Of a stretch of 64,000 nucleotides of DNA, positions 45,267-52,711 are shown one piece after another; the stretch's first letter is position 1, and each line of letters starts with the position of its first letter. The notes beneath the pieces are model-generated. The model had not been told where the DNA came from. It did no database searches and saw nothing but the letters and a program-made list of their open reading frames with translations. Both the position numbers and the translations under genes were made by a program. This stretch comes from Methylomonas sp. LL1 (GTDB lineage Bacteria; Pseudomonadota; Gammaproteobacteria; Methylococcales; Methylomonadaceae). The stretch is from assembly GCF_015711015.1 (NCBI RefSeq), contig NZ_CP064653.1, positions 4,712,001 through 4,776,000 on the forward strand, written 5' to 3'.

Positions 45267-45591
45267 ATTCCTTATTGGTGATGCCTAAAAATCCTCTTTT
45301 TACCGAGTTCAGTAAAATTCTGTCGACATACTTGCCAAGCGTCTCGCGCAAACCAATTTCGGTTTCCTTTTGTTCTTCGGCCGCGATAAACCAGTGATGA
45401 AAATAGCCGACTGAAACGATAACCGATACGAACAGACCAAATTCGGAAATAATTTTGAATATCCATTCATAAGCTTGGTAGGCGGGATTATGGGCTAGTC
45501 CCTCGAATAGTTTGTACAGCGTAAATCCACCGAAAATCAGTACCAGTGCCAACAGCCATTTGAGTTTTATTGTGGTGGTCATGACCGGCAC
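45265..45591 (-). pseudogene. N-terminal part of the IS-split membrane protein
   Basis: This fragment encodes about 108 residues up to the IS, where a TAA in the element end stops it. It has two hydrophobic helices (LKWLLALVLIFGGFTLY and IISEFGLFVSVIVSVGYF) and then a cytoplasmic segment ETEIGLRETLGKYVDRILL ending GITNKE. The start is GTG at 45591 or, more likely, ATG at 45582; ribosome sites are weak for both. The truncated product would be a two-helix membrane peptide lacking its soluble domain. See the C-terminal part at 43657-44296. Confidence 0.85.
45267..45274. repeat. Target-site duplication, right copy
   Basis: ATTCCTTA abuts the right end of the IS and equals 44289-44296. Confidence 0.9.
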
Positions 45592-45617
45592 TCACGTTGG
45601 AAGAGACTGCCGCTAAG

Positions 45618-45658
45618 TATCCTCCATCGGTGATACCTTGCCAACTCTCTGGAGGATA
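45618..45658. repeat. Inverted repeat enclosing a Shine-Dalgarno-like GGAGG
   Basis: TATCCTCCA (45618-45626) and TGGAGGATA (45650-45658) are perfect 9-bp inverted repeats with a 23-nt loop. The right arm contains GGAGG placed 8 nt before an ATG (45664) that opens only a 19-codon frame. The structure could sequester that site, or it could be the end of a small unrecognised mobile element. Confidence 0.45.
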
Positions 45659-45696
45659 AAGCCATGGCTTGCTCTAACCCATGGGCGGTTTTCCTG

Positions 45697-45813
45697 TCAT
45701 GGCCATGGCATCACGCCGAATAGTTCAAAAATCACGATATCGAGCACGATGCCGGCCAATAACATCAGTACCCAGGCTCTGCGCAGTTGTTTCAAATAAT
45801 TGCTGTCTATCAC
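45697..45813 (-). CDS. Candidate 38-aa single-helix membrane protein
   Basis: The frame starts at a GTG (45813) preceded at 8 nt by AGAGG, and encodes a short charged head (DSNYLKQLRRAW) followed by one hydrophobic helix (VLMLLAGIVLDIVIFELFGV) and MPWP at the end. Positive residues before the helix fit an N-in topology. It is on the same strand as, and upstream of, the IS-split membrane gene, so the two may once have been co-expressed. No family recognised; being so short, it needs expression evidence. Confidence 0.4.
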   Translation of the reverse strand: MIDSNYLKQLRRAWVLMLLAGIVLDIVIFELFGVMPWP

Positions 45814-46370
45814 GTCGCTACCTCTCGATGTTTGGCTCTGGATTCGATCCGTCTCGGGTCTACGGCTTACGGCTGGATGCTGTTGGACGCTTGGTTCAAC
45901 GCTTGTTCGGCCAATAATCCACGCGCCGTGTAGAAAGTTTTGCTTCCTTGCCAGCTTGTAAATTAAGCGTGCTGGGATTCTGCTTCAGCCATCAGGCAAA
46001 GTCCGGTTATTAACATTGCTGGGAGATGATTTGAAGGCTTCACGGCAGCGGGGCTTTTGTGATGATCCGAATCCGATGTTGGTATGTTCTGGTTCGTGGC
46101 GTAACGTTCAATAGCAACTCATCAAACAAATCTGGCGCGCTATGCTCGGAAAGTGGCATGTGCTCCAGTGTAGATACCCGGAAAAACGCTAGTTGTTGCC
46201 GAACACAGTTTCCCGCTCAGGCGCCGGAAGTTTAAATGCGGAGGTGCGCCAGATTTTATTGCTTAGATTTCTGCAATCAAGGATGATATTTAGAGCCAGC
46301 CAAATTTGACAACCAAAATAGTAAAGCCGACTATTAATCCATCACTTTAAAATTTGCGAGCAATAAAAAT
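45814..46370. other. Gene-poor accessory spacer
   Basis: These 557 bp hold no convincing gene. Several short frames exist on the minus strand (for example one starting MPLSEHSAPDLFDELL near 46160), but none has a good ribosome site with coding-like length. A perfect -35 hexamer TTGACA lies at 46306-46311 ahead of the next gene; the best -10 at 17-bp spacing, GACTAT (46329-46334), is poor. Confidence 0.4.
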
Positions 46371-46703
46371 ATGACTTCTTTAAAGAAAATTTCTGTTTTA
46401 GCGTTGTTATGCCTAATCTCAAGTCCGGTTTGGTCTGCAAGAGTAGACTTTTGCAAAGTGAAGAAAAGTTATGATGAAAAAGATCCCGGTATTTCTCCTA
46501 AAATCATTTATGAGGATTGTGCAGGCGTAGCTTATCTTGGCTCAATTGGAAAAGATTTAGCAAAAGCGGCCTGTTGGTCAGGGGCTAATGACCTTCTTGA
46601 AGGCAAATGCGAAATTTATAACAATGCGGACCGCAAAAAAGATGCCGCTGAAAATCTTGGTGACGACGCGCAAGAGGCCTTGCCGTCAGAGCTGACTGAG
46701 TAA
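46371..46703 (+). CDS. Small secreted cysteine-containing protein, function unknown
   Basis: This 110-aa protein has a clear signal peptide (MTSLKKISVLALLCLISSPVWSA). The mature part has four Cys (in FCKV, YEDCAG, AACWSG, GKCEIY), which could form two disulfides in the periplasm. A charged, Asp/Glu-rich tail follows. I do not recognise the family. The gene stands alone; a TTGACA -35 box lies about 60 bp upstream and a hairpin follows the stop. Confidence 0.7.
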   Translation: MTSLKKISVLALLCLISSPVWSARVDFCKVKKSYDEKDPGISPKIIYEDCAGVAYLGSIGKDLAKAACWSGANDLLEGKCEIYNNADRKKDAAENLGDDAQEALPSELTE

Positions 46704-46709
46704 AAAAAG

Positions 46710-46723
46710 CGCCATGGATGGCG
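46710..46723 (+). terminator. Short hairpin after the 110-aa secreted protein gene
   Basis: CGCCAT-GG-ATGGCG forms a compact stem 7 bp after the stop. It is preceded by seven A and followed only by tattt, so it would terminate better in the reverse direction. Confidence 0.35.
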
Positions 46724-46909
46724 TATTTGCCGGGGTTCGTTTCCGGCGCGTAAAGCCTCAATGCTATTAGCTTCTCAATTGGCTCGCTACGGTCGGAACA
46801 TCGTTAGGCCTGTTTTCAACATATTCCGCGGTCATTTATCGTTAACTAAACCGGCAAGTTCCAGCCGAACTTTGGCGCCAATGATTTTAAATTCGTTTTG
46901 GAGTTGTTC

Positions 46910-47695
46910 ATGAAGTATGGTTTGTTACTCATTGTATTGCTGTTCAGCCCTTGGTTACAGGCCGAGCTGCGTGAAGAAAGTATCGATTATCGCGCCGGAG
47001 ATAGCGTTTTGAAGGGCTATTTAGTCTGGGACGATGCCAAGGGTGACCACCAACCCGGCGTGCTGGTGGTGCATGAATGGTGGGGATTGAACGACTATGC
47101 CCGCAAGAGGGCACGGATGCTGGCGGAGTTGGGCTATACCGCGCTGGCGGTGGATATGTATGGTGACGGCAAAAATAGCGAGCATGCCAAGGATGCCGAG
47201 GCGTTCATGAATAGCGTGGTCAAAAATGAAGGCGTTTCGCGGCAGCGTTTTCTGGCCGCTAGGGATTTGTTGGCGGGCAGACCTGATGTGGATGCGGACA
47301 ACATAGGGGCGATTGGGTATTGTTTCGGCGGTTCGACAGTGTTGAACATGGCGCGGTTGGGCGTCGATTTGAAGGCCGTGGTCAGTTTCCATGGCAATCT
47401 TGCGACGCAAACCCCGGCGCAACCGGGTAAAGTGAAGGCCAAAGTGCTTGCGTTGAATGGCGGAGCGGACGGATTCGTCACGCCGGAGAGCATAGAAGCC
47501 TTCAATAAGGAAATGACGCAAGCCGGTGTCGATTATCGATTCGTCAACTATCCCGGCGTGCTCCACGGCTTTACCAATCCCGATGCCGATCGCCTGGGCA
47601 AGGCCAACGACTTGCCGGTTGCCTATGATGCCGAAGCGGATCGACAATCCTGGGCGGCGATGCGGCAGTTGTTTAAAGATGTTTTCGGGCGATAG
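46910..47695 (+). CDS. Secreted dienelactone hydrolase family protein
   Basis: This 261-aa alpha/beta hydrolase has a signal peptide (MKYGLLLIVLLFSPWLQA), so it probably acts in the periplasm, unlike cytoplasmic catabolic enzymes. The triad is visible: nucleophile Cys in GAIGYCFGGS near residue 142, Asp in NGGADGFVTPE near 188, His in PGVLHGFT near 220. VVHEWWGLNDYARKRA near 50 is the DLH oxyanion region. The ATG at 46910 has GGAG 7 nt upstream and is preferred over a TTG at 46898. The substrate is unknown. Confidence 0.85.
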   Translation: MKYGLLLIVLLFSPWLQAELREESIDYRAGDSVLKGYLVWDDAKGDHQPGVLVVHEWWGLNDYARKRARMLAELGYTALAVDMYGDGKNSEHAKDAEAFMNSVVKNEGVSRQRFLAARDLLAGRPDVDADNIGAIGYCFGGSTVLNMARLGVDLKAVVSFHGNLATQTPAQPGKVKAKVLALNGGADGFVTPESIEAFNKEMTQAGVDYRFVNYPGVLHGFTNPDADRLGKANDLPVAYDAEADRQSWAAMRQLFKDVFGR

Positions 47696-47829
47696 CTTGG
47701 TAGGGTACGCATTGAGGATCTTGCTGATAGACGGTATCTCGCGTATCCGACCACGTTTCATCGGCGGGCTATCCAGGCGGGTTTGATGAAGGCCAGGATT
47801 CTTGCCGATCAGGAGTTTTGATCCGATTC

Positions 47830-48432
47830 CTATTTCAATAGCGGCTGCAAATATGGCCAGATTTTGTCCACAATCATGGGTTGGCCCAAGGTATTGGGGT
47901 GCAGTCCGTCGGCCTGCATTAGTTCCGGTTTCAATGCGACCTGTTCCAAAATGAAGGGCACCAACGGCACTTTTAGTTCGGCCGATAATTGCGGATAAAT
48001 GTTGAAAAACATCTCGATATAACGCTTACCGTAATTGGGCGGAATTTTCATGCCCAGTAACAACACTTCGGCGCCGGCCTTACGGCAACGGTGCGCTATT
48101 TCGGTCAGATTGCCTTTCATGGCCTGTGGCGTCAAGCCGCGTAAGCCGTCGTTGGCCCCCAGTTCCAACAATACGATGGCCGGCTTATGCCGAGCCAGTA
48201 CCTGATCGATACGCGCCAGACCGCCCGCCGAAGTATCGCCGCTGATGCTTTCATTGCTGATAACATAATCAATTTTTTGCCGGTTGAACTTTTGTTGTAG
48301 CAAATTCACCCAACCCTGGCCGACATCGATGCCGTAACCGGCGCTGATGCTATCACCCAACACAACTATCGATTTGGCCGTAGCGGCCATGGGCAGTAAT
48401 CCCAGAATAACGGCAAGGACAAGGCTATACAT
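47830..48432 (-). CDS. tesA: Periplasmic SGNH esterase/thioesterase I
   Basis: This 200-aa TesA-like enzyme (acyl-CoA thioesterase I/arylesterase/lysophospholipase) has a signal peptide (YSLVLAVILGLLPMAATA). The SGNH blocks are GDSISAGYG (Ser), a Gly block in SGDTSAGG, GANDGLRG (Asn), and DGLHPNTLG (Asp, His). Its start codon lies one base from the divergent ybbA start, so each gene's ribosome site lies in the other's 5' coding region. A longer minus-strand frame exists upstream but would run through ybbA. Confidence 0.93.
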   Translation of the reverse strand: MYSLVLAVILGLLPMAATAKSIVVLGDSISAGYGIDVGQGWVNLLQQKFNRQKIDYVISNESISGDTSAGGLARIDQVLARHKPAIVLLELGANDGLRGLTPQAMKGNLTEIAHRCRKAGAEVLLLGMKIPPNYGKRYIEMFFNIYPQLSAELKVPLVPFILEQVALKPELMQADGLHPNTLGQPMIVDKIWPYLQPLLK

Positions 48433-48433
48433 A

Positions 48434-49123
48434 ATGCATTCTCTTAGTGAACAAACAAATACTCCCATTATCGTGACACAAAACCTGGGTAAATCGGTAC
48501 CCACCTCGGAAGGTCCGCTGCATATATTGGCATCGGTGGATTTAAGCATCAACCGCGCCGAAAGTATTGCCATCGTTGGCGAATCCGGTTCCGGCAAAAC
48601 CACCTTGCTCAGTTTACTGGCCGGGCTGGATACTCCCAGTACTGGTTCGGTCAGCATAGCCGGCCGCGACATCACCCGGATGGACGAAGACGGCCGGGCG
48701 TTGTTGCGCAATGCCTTGATAGGCTTCGTGTTCCAGTCCTTCCAATTATTGCCGGGACTGACGGCATTGGAAAACGTGATGTTGCCGCTGGAATTGAGCG
48801 GCGATGCCAATGCCGAGGATGCCGCGCGCGGTTTGTTGCAGCGAGTCGGTCTGGCTCAACGCTTGGCGCACACGCCCAAGCAATTGTCGGGCGGAGAACA
48901 GCAGCGGGTGGCCTTGGCGCGGGCCTTTGTCACCCAGCCGGCGATTTTGTTTGCCGACGAGCCGACCGGCAACCTGGACAGCAAAACCGGCGCCCATATC
49001 ATCGATCTGTTGTTTGAATTGAATCAGGAAAAACAGACCACGCTGGTGCTGGTCACGCATGATGCCACGCTGGCGGCCCGTTGCGGGCGCATGATCAAAC
49101 TGGATGCCGGGAGCGTGGTATGA
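48434..49123 (+). CDS. ybbA: ABC exporter ATP-binding protein YbbA (LolD/MacB type)
   Basis: This 229-aa ATPase pairs with the FtsX-like permease that follows. It shows Walker A GESGSGKTTLL near residue 53, the signature LSGGEQQRVALARAF near 152, Walker B AILFADEPTG near 175, and the switch His in VLVTHD near 210. The ATG at 48434 starts one base after the divergent tesA start. Its stop overlaps ybbP by 4 bp (ATGA). The divergent tesA/ybbA pair is conserved in enterobacteria. Confidence 0.93.
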   Translation: MHSLSEQTNTPIIVTQNLGKSVPTSEGPLHILASVDLSINRAESIAIVGESGSGKTTLLSLLAGLDTPSTGSVSIAGRDITRMDEDGRALLRNALIGFVFQSFQLLPGLTALENVMLPLELSGDANAEDAARGLLQRVGLAQRLAHTPKQLSGGEQQRVALARAFVTQPAILFADEPTGNLDSKTGAHIIDLLFELNQEKQTTLVLVTHDATLAARCGRMIKLDAGSVV

Positions 49124-51603
49124 ACCGCTTTAGGCTGGCTTTACGATTGCTGAAACGCGATGGTCGTTCCGGCGAACTGACCTTGCTGGTGTTGGCCTTG
49201 CTGATCGCGGTAGCCAGCTCGACTACGATTTCGCTATTCGCCGATCGGTTGCAACGCACATTCACGCTACAGGCCGCCGAGTTTCTGGCCGGCGATCTGG
49301 TGTTGGCCGGTTCCGCGCCGATTGAGCGGAACTGGCTGGATCGGGCAGCGTCATTGGGTTTAAGCCAGTCGCAAACCACCGAATTCAGCAGCGTATTGCT
49401 GGAAAACGAGCAGATGTTGCTGGCGTCGATTAAGGCCGCCAGTCTGGGTTATCCGTTGCGCGGTTTTTTGAAAACTCTGGCTGCCGAAACGGCCGAAGAA
49501 AACAAAGCCTATCAAGGTCCCGAGCCGGGTACGGCTTGGGTGGAAAAACGGGTGTTGTCGGCGTTGCATTTAAATTTAGGTGACACGCTAACGGTGGGCG
49601 AAAAGCCGCTGACGGTAACTAAGATATTGAGTTATGAGCCCGACAAACGCGGGGATTTTTACAGCTTTTCGCCGCGAGTGCTGATTCATCGGGCCGATTT
49701 AGAGGCTACCGGCGTGATTCAGCCCGGTAGCCATGTGCATTATTTCTATCAATTCAGCGGTTCCGAAGCGGTGTTAAACACCTATAAGCAATGGCTGAAA
49801 CCGCAACTTAATCCCTCGCAACGGATTTTGGATATTCATGAAGACCGGCCGGAACTGGGTTCCGCGCTGACAAGAGCCGAGCGTTACCTGGGCTTGTCCA
49901 GCATCGTGGTAATTTTAATTGCCGGCGTGGCGATCGCGATGGCGGCCGGCCGTTATACCGAGCGCCATTTCAATGCCACGGCCTTGTTGCGTTGCCTGGG
50001 ATGCACCCAAAATGAAATCGTTCGCTTGTATGCCTTGCAGTTTTTGCTGTTGGGTACGCTCGCCAGCGCTGCCGGTTGTGCATTGGGATGGCTGGGGCAA
50101 CTTGGGTTGTTTTATTTGTTAAAACCTTTATTGCCACAACAGTTGGCCAATCCGGGCGGGTGGGCAGTGGTGTTCGGTTTCGTTACCGGTATGGCAATAT
50201 TACTGGGTTTTGCCTTGCCGCCGTTATTGCGCCTGAAAAGGGTTACCCCGCTACGGGTGTTGCGCCGGGAACTGGCGCCCATGCCGACCACGGCTTGGTT
50301 GATTTATGGCCTGGCTCTGGCGGTGATGTCGGTGTTGGTCTGGCGCTATAGCAATGACTGGCAAATGACGGCCAGCATTCTGGGGGGCGGCATGCTGGTA
50401 GTGTTGATATTGGGCCTCCTGATAGCCGGTTTGCTGAGATTGATACGGCCAGGTCTGTCACGCTTGAACCTGACCTGGCGCTTTGGCGTGCAAGGCCTGT
50501 TGCGTAACAGGCGAGCAAGCATCGGCCAGGTTCTGGCTTTCGCTATCACGCTGGCGGCGATGAATCTAAGTTTTAGTGTACGTAACGATTTAATCGACCA
50601 GTGGCGGGAACAGCTACCGGATCGGGCGCCAAACCATTTTGCTCTGAATATTATCCCGGAACGACAGCAAGCTTTTGAGCAGGACTTGCAGCGGGCCGGC
50701 ATAGTCAGTAGCCGGTTTTATCCGGTGGTTCGCGGACGGCTGGTGACTATCAATGACGAGGCCGTGCAGAAAAGAGTCAGCAAGGACAGCCGGGGCGAGG
50801 CCGCGACCCAGCGCGAATTGAGTCTGACCTGGTCGGAAACGGTGCCGGAGGATAACAGCATCACTGCCGGACAGGCCTGGCCGTTGGATAAACCCGGGCT
50901 GGTGTCGGTGGAGCAAAAGCTGGCGGAGAATTTGGGCATCAACGTCGGTGATAATTTGCAGTTTACGGTCGGCAGCGAGCAAGTCGGCGCCAAGGTCGCC
51001 AATATCCGCGGTTTGCAATGGGACACCATGAGGCCGAATTTTTACATGATATTCTCGCCCGGTACGCTGGATGATTTCCCGACTACCTATCTCACCAGTT
51101 TTTATTTGGCGGACTCGCAAAAAAATCTATTAAATCAATTGCTCAAAACCTATCCAGCCACCACCATACTGGAGGTCGATCAGATTCTGAAGCAGTTTAA
51201 AACCATACTGAAGCAACTGACCCAGGCCATCGATTTGTTGTTGTTGTTTGCCTTGCTGGCCGGATTTATGGTGTTGTTGGCCGCGGTCCATGCCACTTTG
51301 GACAATCGGATTCATGAGGGCGCGTTGATGCGTACCTTGGGCGCCAAACGCGACTGGCTCGGGAAAACGCACTTGATCGAGTTTGGCTTGTTGGGCGCCC
51401 TGGCGGGATTTTTGGCCGCGATAATTTCGCAGGCGATCCTATATGTTTTATATCGCTGGGTGATGCATATCCAATTCCGGCTGGAATTTTATGCCTGGAT
51501 TGGGCTACCTATCATCGGTTTTTTGGCGGTCGGCCTGATCGGATATTGGGGCGTGCGGGAGGTGGTCAATCAATCCCCAATGCGAGTGTTACGGCGCTTG
51601 TGA
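49120..51603 (+). CDS. ybbP: ABC exporter permease YbbP (FtsX-like)
   Basis: This 827-aa membrane protein has two FtsX/MacB-like permease modules. An N-terminal helix is followed by a periplasmic domain (about residues 50-250). Four-helix groups lie around 255-430 and 720-827, with another periplasmic domain between them. FtsX signatures are seen at ATALLRCLGCTQNEIVRLYA and ALMRTLGAKRDWLGKTHLIE. It ends WGVREVVNQSPMRVLRRL. With YbbA it is the YbbAP complex; the transported lipid or protein is not established by sequence, although proximity to TesA fits acyl-chain handling. Confidence 0.92.
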   Translation: MNRFRLALRLLKRDGRSGELTLLVLALLIAVASSTTISLFADRLQRTFTLQAAEFLAGDLVLAGSAPIERNWLDRAASLGLSQSQTTEFSSVLLENEQMLLASIKAASLGYPLRGFLKTLAAETAEENKAYQGPEPGTAWVEKRVLSALHLNLGDTLTVGEKPLTVTKILSYEPDKRGDFYSFSPRVLIHRADLEATGVIQPGSHVHYFYQFSGSEAVLNTYKQWLKPQLNPSQRILDIHEDRPELGSALTRAERYLGLSSIVVILIAGVAIAMAAGRYTERHFNATALLRCLGCTQNEIVRLYALQFLLLGTLASAAGCALGWLGQLGLFYLLKPLLPQQLANPGGWAVVFGFVTGMAILLGFALPPLLRLKRVTPLRVLRRELAPMPTTAWLIYGLALAVMSVLVWRYSNDWQMTASILGGGMLVVLILGLLIAGLLRLIRPGLSRLNLTWRFGVQGLLRNRRASIGQVLAFAITLAAMNLSFSVRNDLIDQWREQLPDRAPNHFALNIIPERQQAFEQDLQRAGIVSSRFYPVVRGRLVTINDEAVQKRVSKDSRGEAATQRELSLTWSETVPEDNSITAGQAWPLDKPGLVSVEQKLAENLGINVGDNLQFTVGSEQVGAKVANIRGLQWDTMRPNFYMIFSPGTLDDFPTTYLTSFYLADSQKNLLNQLLKTYPATTILEVDQILKQFKTILKQLTQAIDLLLLFALLAGFMVLLAAVHATLDNRIHEGALMRTLGAKRDWLGKTHLIEFGLLGALAGFLAAIISQAILYVLYRWVMHIQFRLEFYAWIGLPIIGFLAVGLIGYWGVREVVNQSPMRVLRRL

Positions 51604-51635
51604 AGCTTATTACCTTGAATGAGTGACGGGCAAAT

Positions 51636-51678
51636 TCACAACGCCTGGCTCAACCGTAGCGGGGAAGGCGTTTTGTGA
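51636..51678. terminator. Inverted repeat between convergent ybbP and PEP-CTERM genes
   Basis: TCACAACGCC (51636-51645) pairs with GGCGTTTTGTGA (51667-51678) with a two-base bulge and a 21-nt loop. The T-stretch in the right arm and the position between converging stops support a bidirectional terminator; the long loop weakens it. Confidence 0.4.
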
Positions 51679-51684
51679 GTTGGC

Positions 51685-52518
51685 TTAGGCCAATACGGAG
51701 CGACGGTTGCTGTGCCGGGAAAATGCCATGCCGCTCAAACCTAGCGTCAACAAGGCAAATGTTGCCGGTTCCGGCACGTTGCTAATGATGGGGTCGACCC
51801 AGATCGCGTCATTGGCGCAATTCATGGTCCAATGAATGTCGAATTTGCCGGAAAATCCGCTGAAAGCCAGCAGCGGTATGGCGGCTTCGATAACATAGTG
51901 GCTGTCGTCAACGTATTGGCCCATGTTGGTAAACGAGATGCCGGAATAAATGAGGTCGCCCACTCCAACCTCGGTTCCGGTGCCGCTAATGATGGATGTG
52001 GGATGGCTAGGGTCTGGGGCTAGCTTGGAGTCTTTGATGTATTCGCCGTTGCTGTCCCATAATCCATAATCCCAGGCAATGTCCCGGTAAACTTTTCCTG
52101 CATTATCTCCGGTGGTTTGAATGCCAAACTCGAAGCTGCCATCATGTCCGAAATCAATCGCAAAATCGCCTGGGCCAAAGCTGTTGCCGGTCGGATTGTT
52201 GGGGGTTGAGGGAGACAGGCCGGTGACCAGGGCAATATAAAGGTGGGTATTATCGATAAAGGTGTATAAAGCCTCCGCATCGTATGCTTGACCGCCGTAT
52301 CCCGGAAAAACGCGAGTGTTTCGGTTACCCGTTTGATCCTCGACATAATATTGAGACAAGGGCACTAGCAGAGGGTTGGGAGTCCAGTCATTGATATTGC
52401 CGTTTCGGTGTAAGCCCCAATCGGCCAAATTACCATCAACATGAATGCTGGCGGCTTGCGCGGAGGTTATTAGGCAACTGACAGTGAGGGTTAAAATTGA
52501 AAGTTTCCGATTTTTCAT
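51685..52518 (-). CDS. PEP-CTERM sorted surface protein
   Basis: This 277-aa exported protein has a signal peptide (LSILTLTVSCLITSAQA). The mature domain begins SIHVDGNLADWGLHRNG, a pattern of CBM9/DOMON-like surface domains. The PEP-CTERM sorting tail is VPEPATFALLTLGLSGMAFS followed by Arg-containing residues. Exosortase EpsH-type enzymes recognise this tail and the system is tied to exopolysaccharide/biofilm; the exosortase itself is not in the window. GGAG lies 5 nt before the ATG. The upstream region has a sigma-54-like promoter and a palindrome (separate entries). Confidence 0.92.
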   Translation of the reverse strand: MKNRKLSILTLTVSCLITSAQAASIHVDGNLADWGLHRNGNINDWTPNPLLVPLSQYYVEDQTGNRNTRVFPGYGGQAYDAEALYTFIDNTHLYIALVTGLSPSTPNNPTGNSFGPGDFAIDFGHDGSFEFGIQTTGDNAGKVYRDIAWDYGLWDSNGEYIKDSKLAPDPSHPTSIISGTGTEVGVGDLIYSGISFTNMGQYVDDSHYVIEAAIPLLAFSGFSGKFDIHWTMNCANDAIWVDPIISNVPEPATFALLTLGLSGMAFSRHSNRRSVLA

Positions 52519-52548
52519 GAGGACTCCGAAGATGGTTAGGAAATACCT

Positions 52549-52565
52549 AACAATTTTGGGGCCAA
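52549..52565 (-). promoter_or_regulatory. Candidate sigma-54 (-24/-12) promoter of the PEP-CTERM gene
   Basis: Read on the minus strand, TTGGCCCCAAAATTGTT matches the TTGGCAC-N5-TTGCW pattern with GG (52563-52562) and GT (52551-52550) separated by exactly 10 bases. The -12 element has T for C. Transcription would start near 52538, about 20 nt before the ATG. A palindrome lies about 100 bp upstream and a sigma-54 activator gene is adjacent. Confidence 0.5.
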
Positions 52566-52617
52566 TGCGTCTTAGTCTTGGAAAATACGGCGTTATAGCT
52601 ACAATGCTAGTGTTACC

Positions 52618-52644
52618 TGTCAGATTTGTCAGATAGGACTGACA
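52618..52644. promoter_or_regulatory. Candidate activator-binding site (TGTCAG repeats)
   Basis: TGTCAG occurs at 52618-52623 and 52627-52632, and its inverse CTGACA at 52639-52644. The last two form a perfect palindrome TGTCAG-N6-CTGACA centred near 52636, about 97 bp upstream of the predicted start of the PEP-CTERM gene and 68 bp before the activator ATG. This spacing fits an enhancer site for a Fis-type HTH activator and could also mediate autoregulation. Confidence 0.5.
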
Positions 52645-52711
52645 TAGTCGGCGATAATGGTCCGATGGATGTCATGAAATTCCCGGCAATTGAATACTAC
52701 TGAAAAGGATT

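Noticed and set aside
45681-45917. 78-codon + strand frame with several Arg and Cys.
   Set aside because: No ribosome site at its start and no recognisable domain; the opposite strand has a better-supported small ORF at 45697-45813.
45960-46240. Short minus-strand frames (for example beginning MPLSEHSAPDLF) that might be remains of a gene.
   Set aside because: Each is short, ends in a stop within about 40 codons, and no two join into a recognisable protein; too weak for a pseudogene call.
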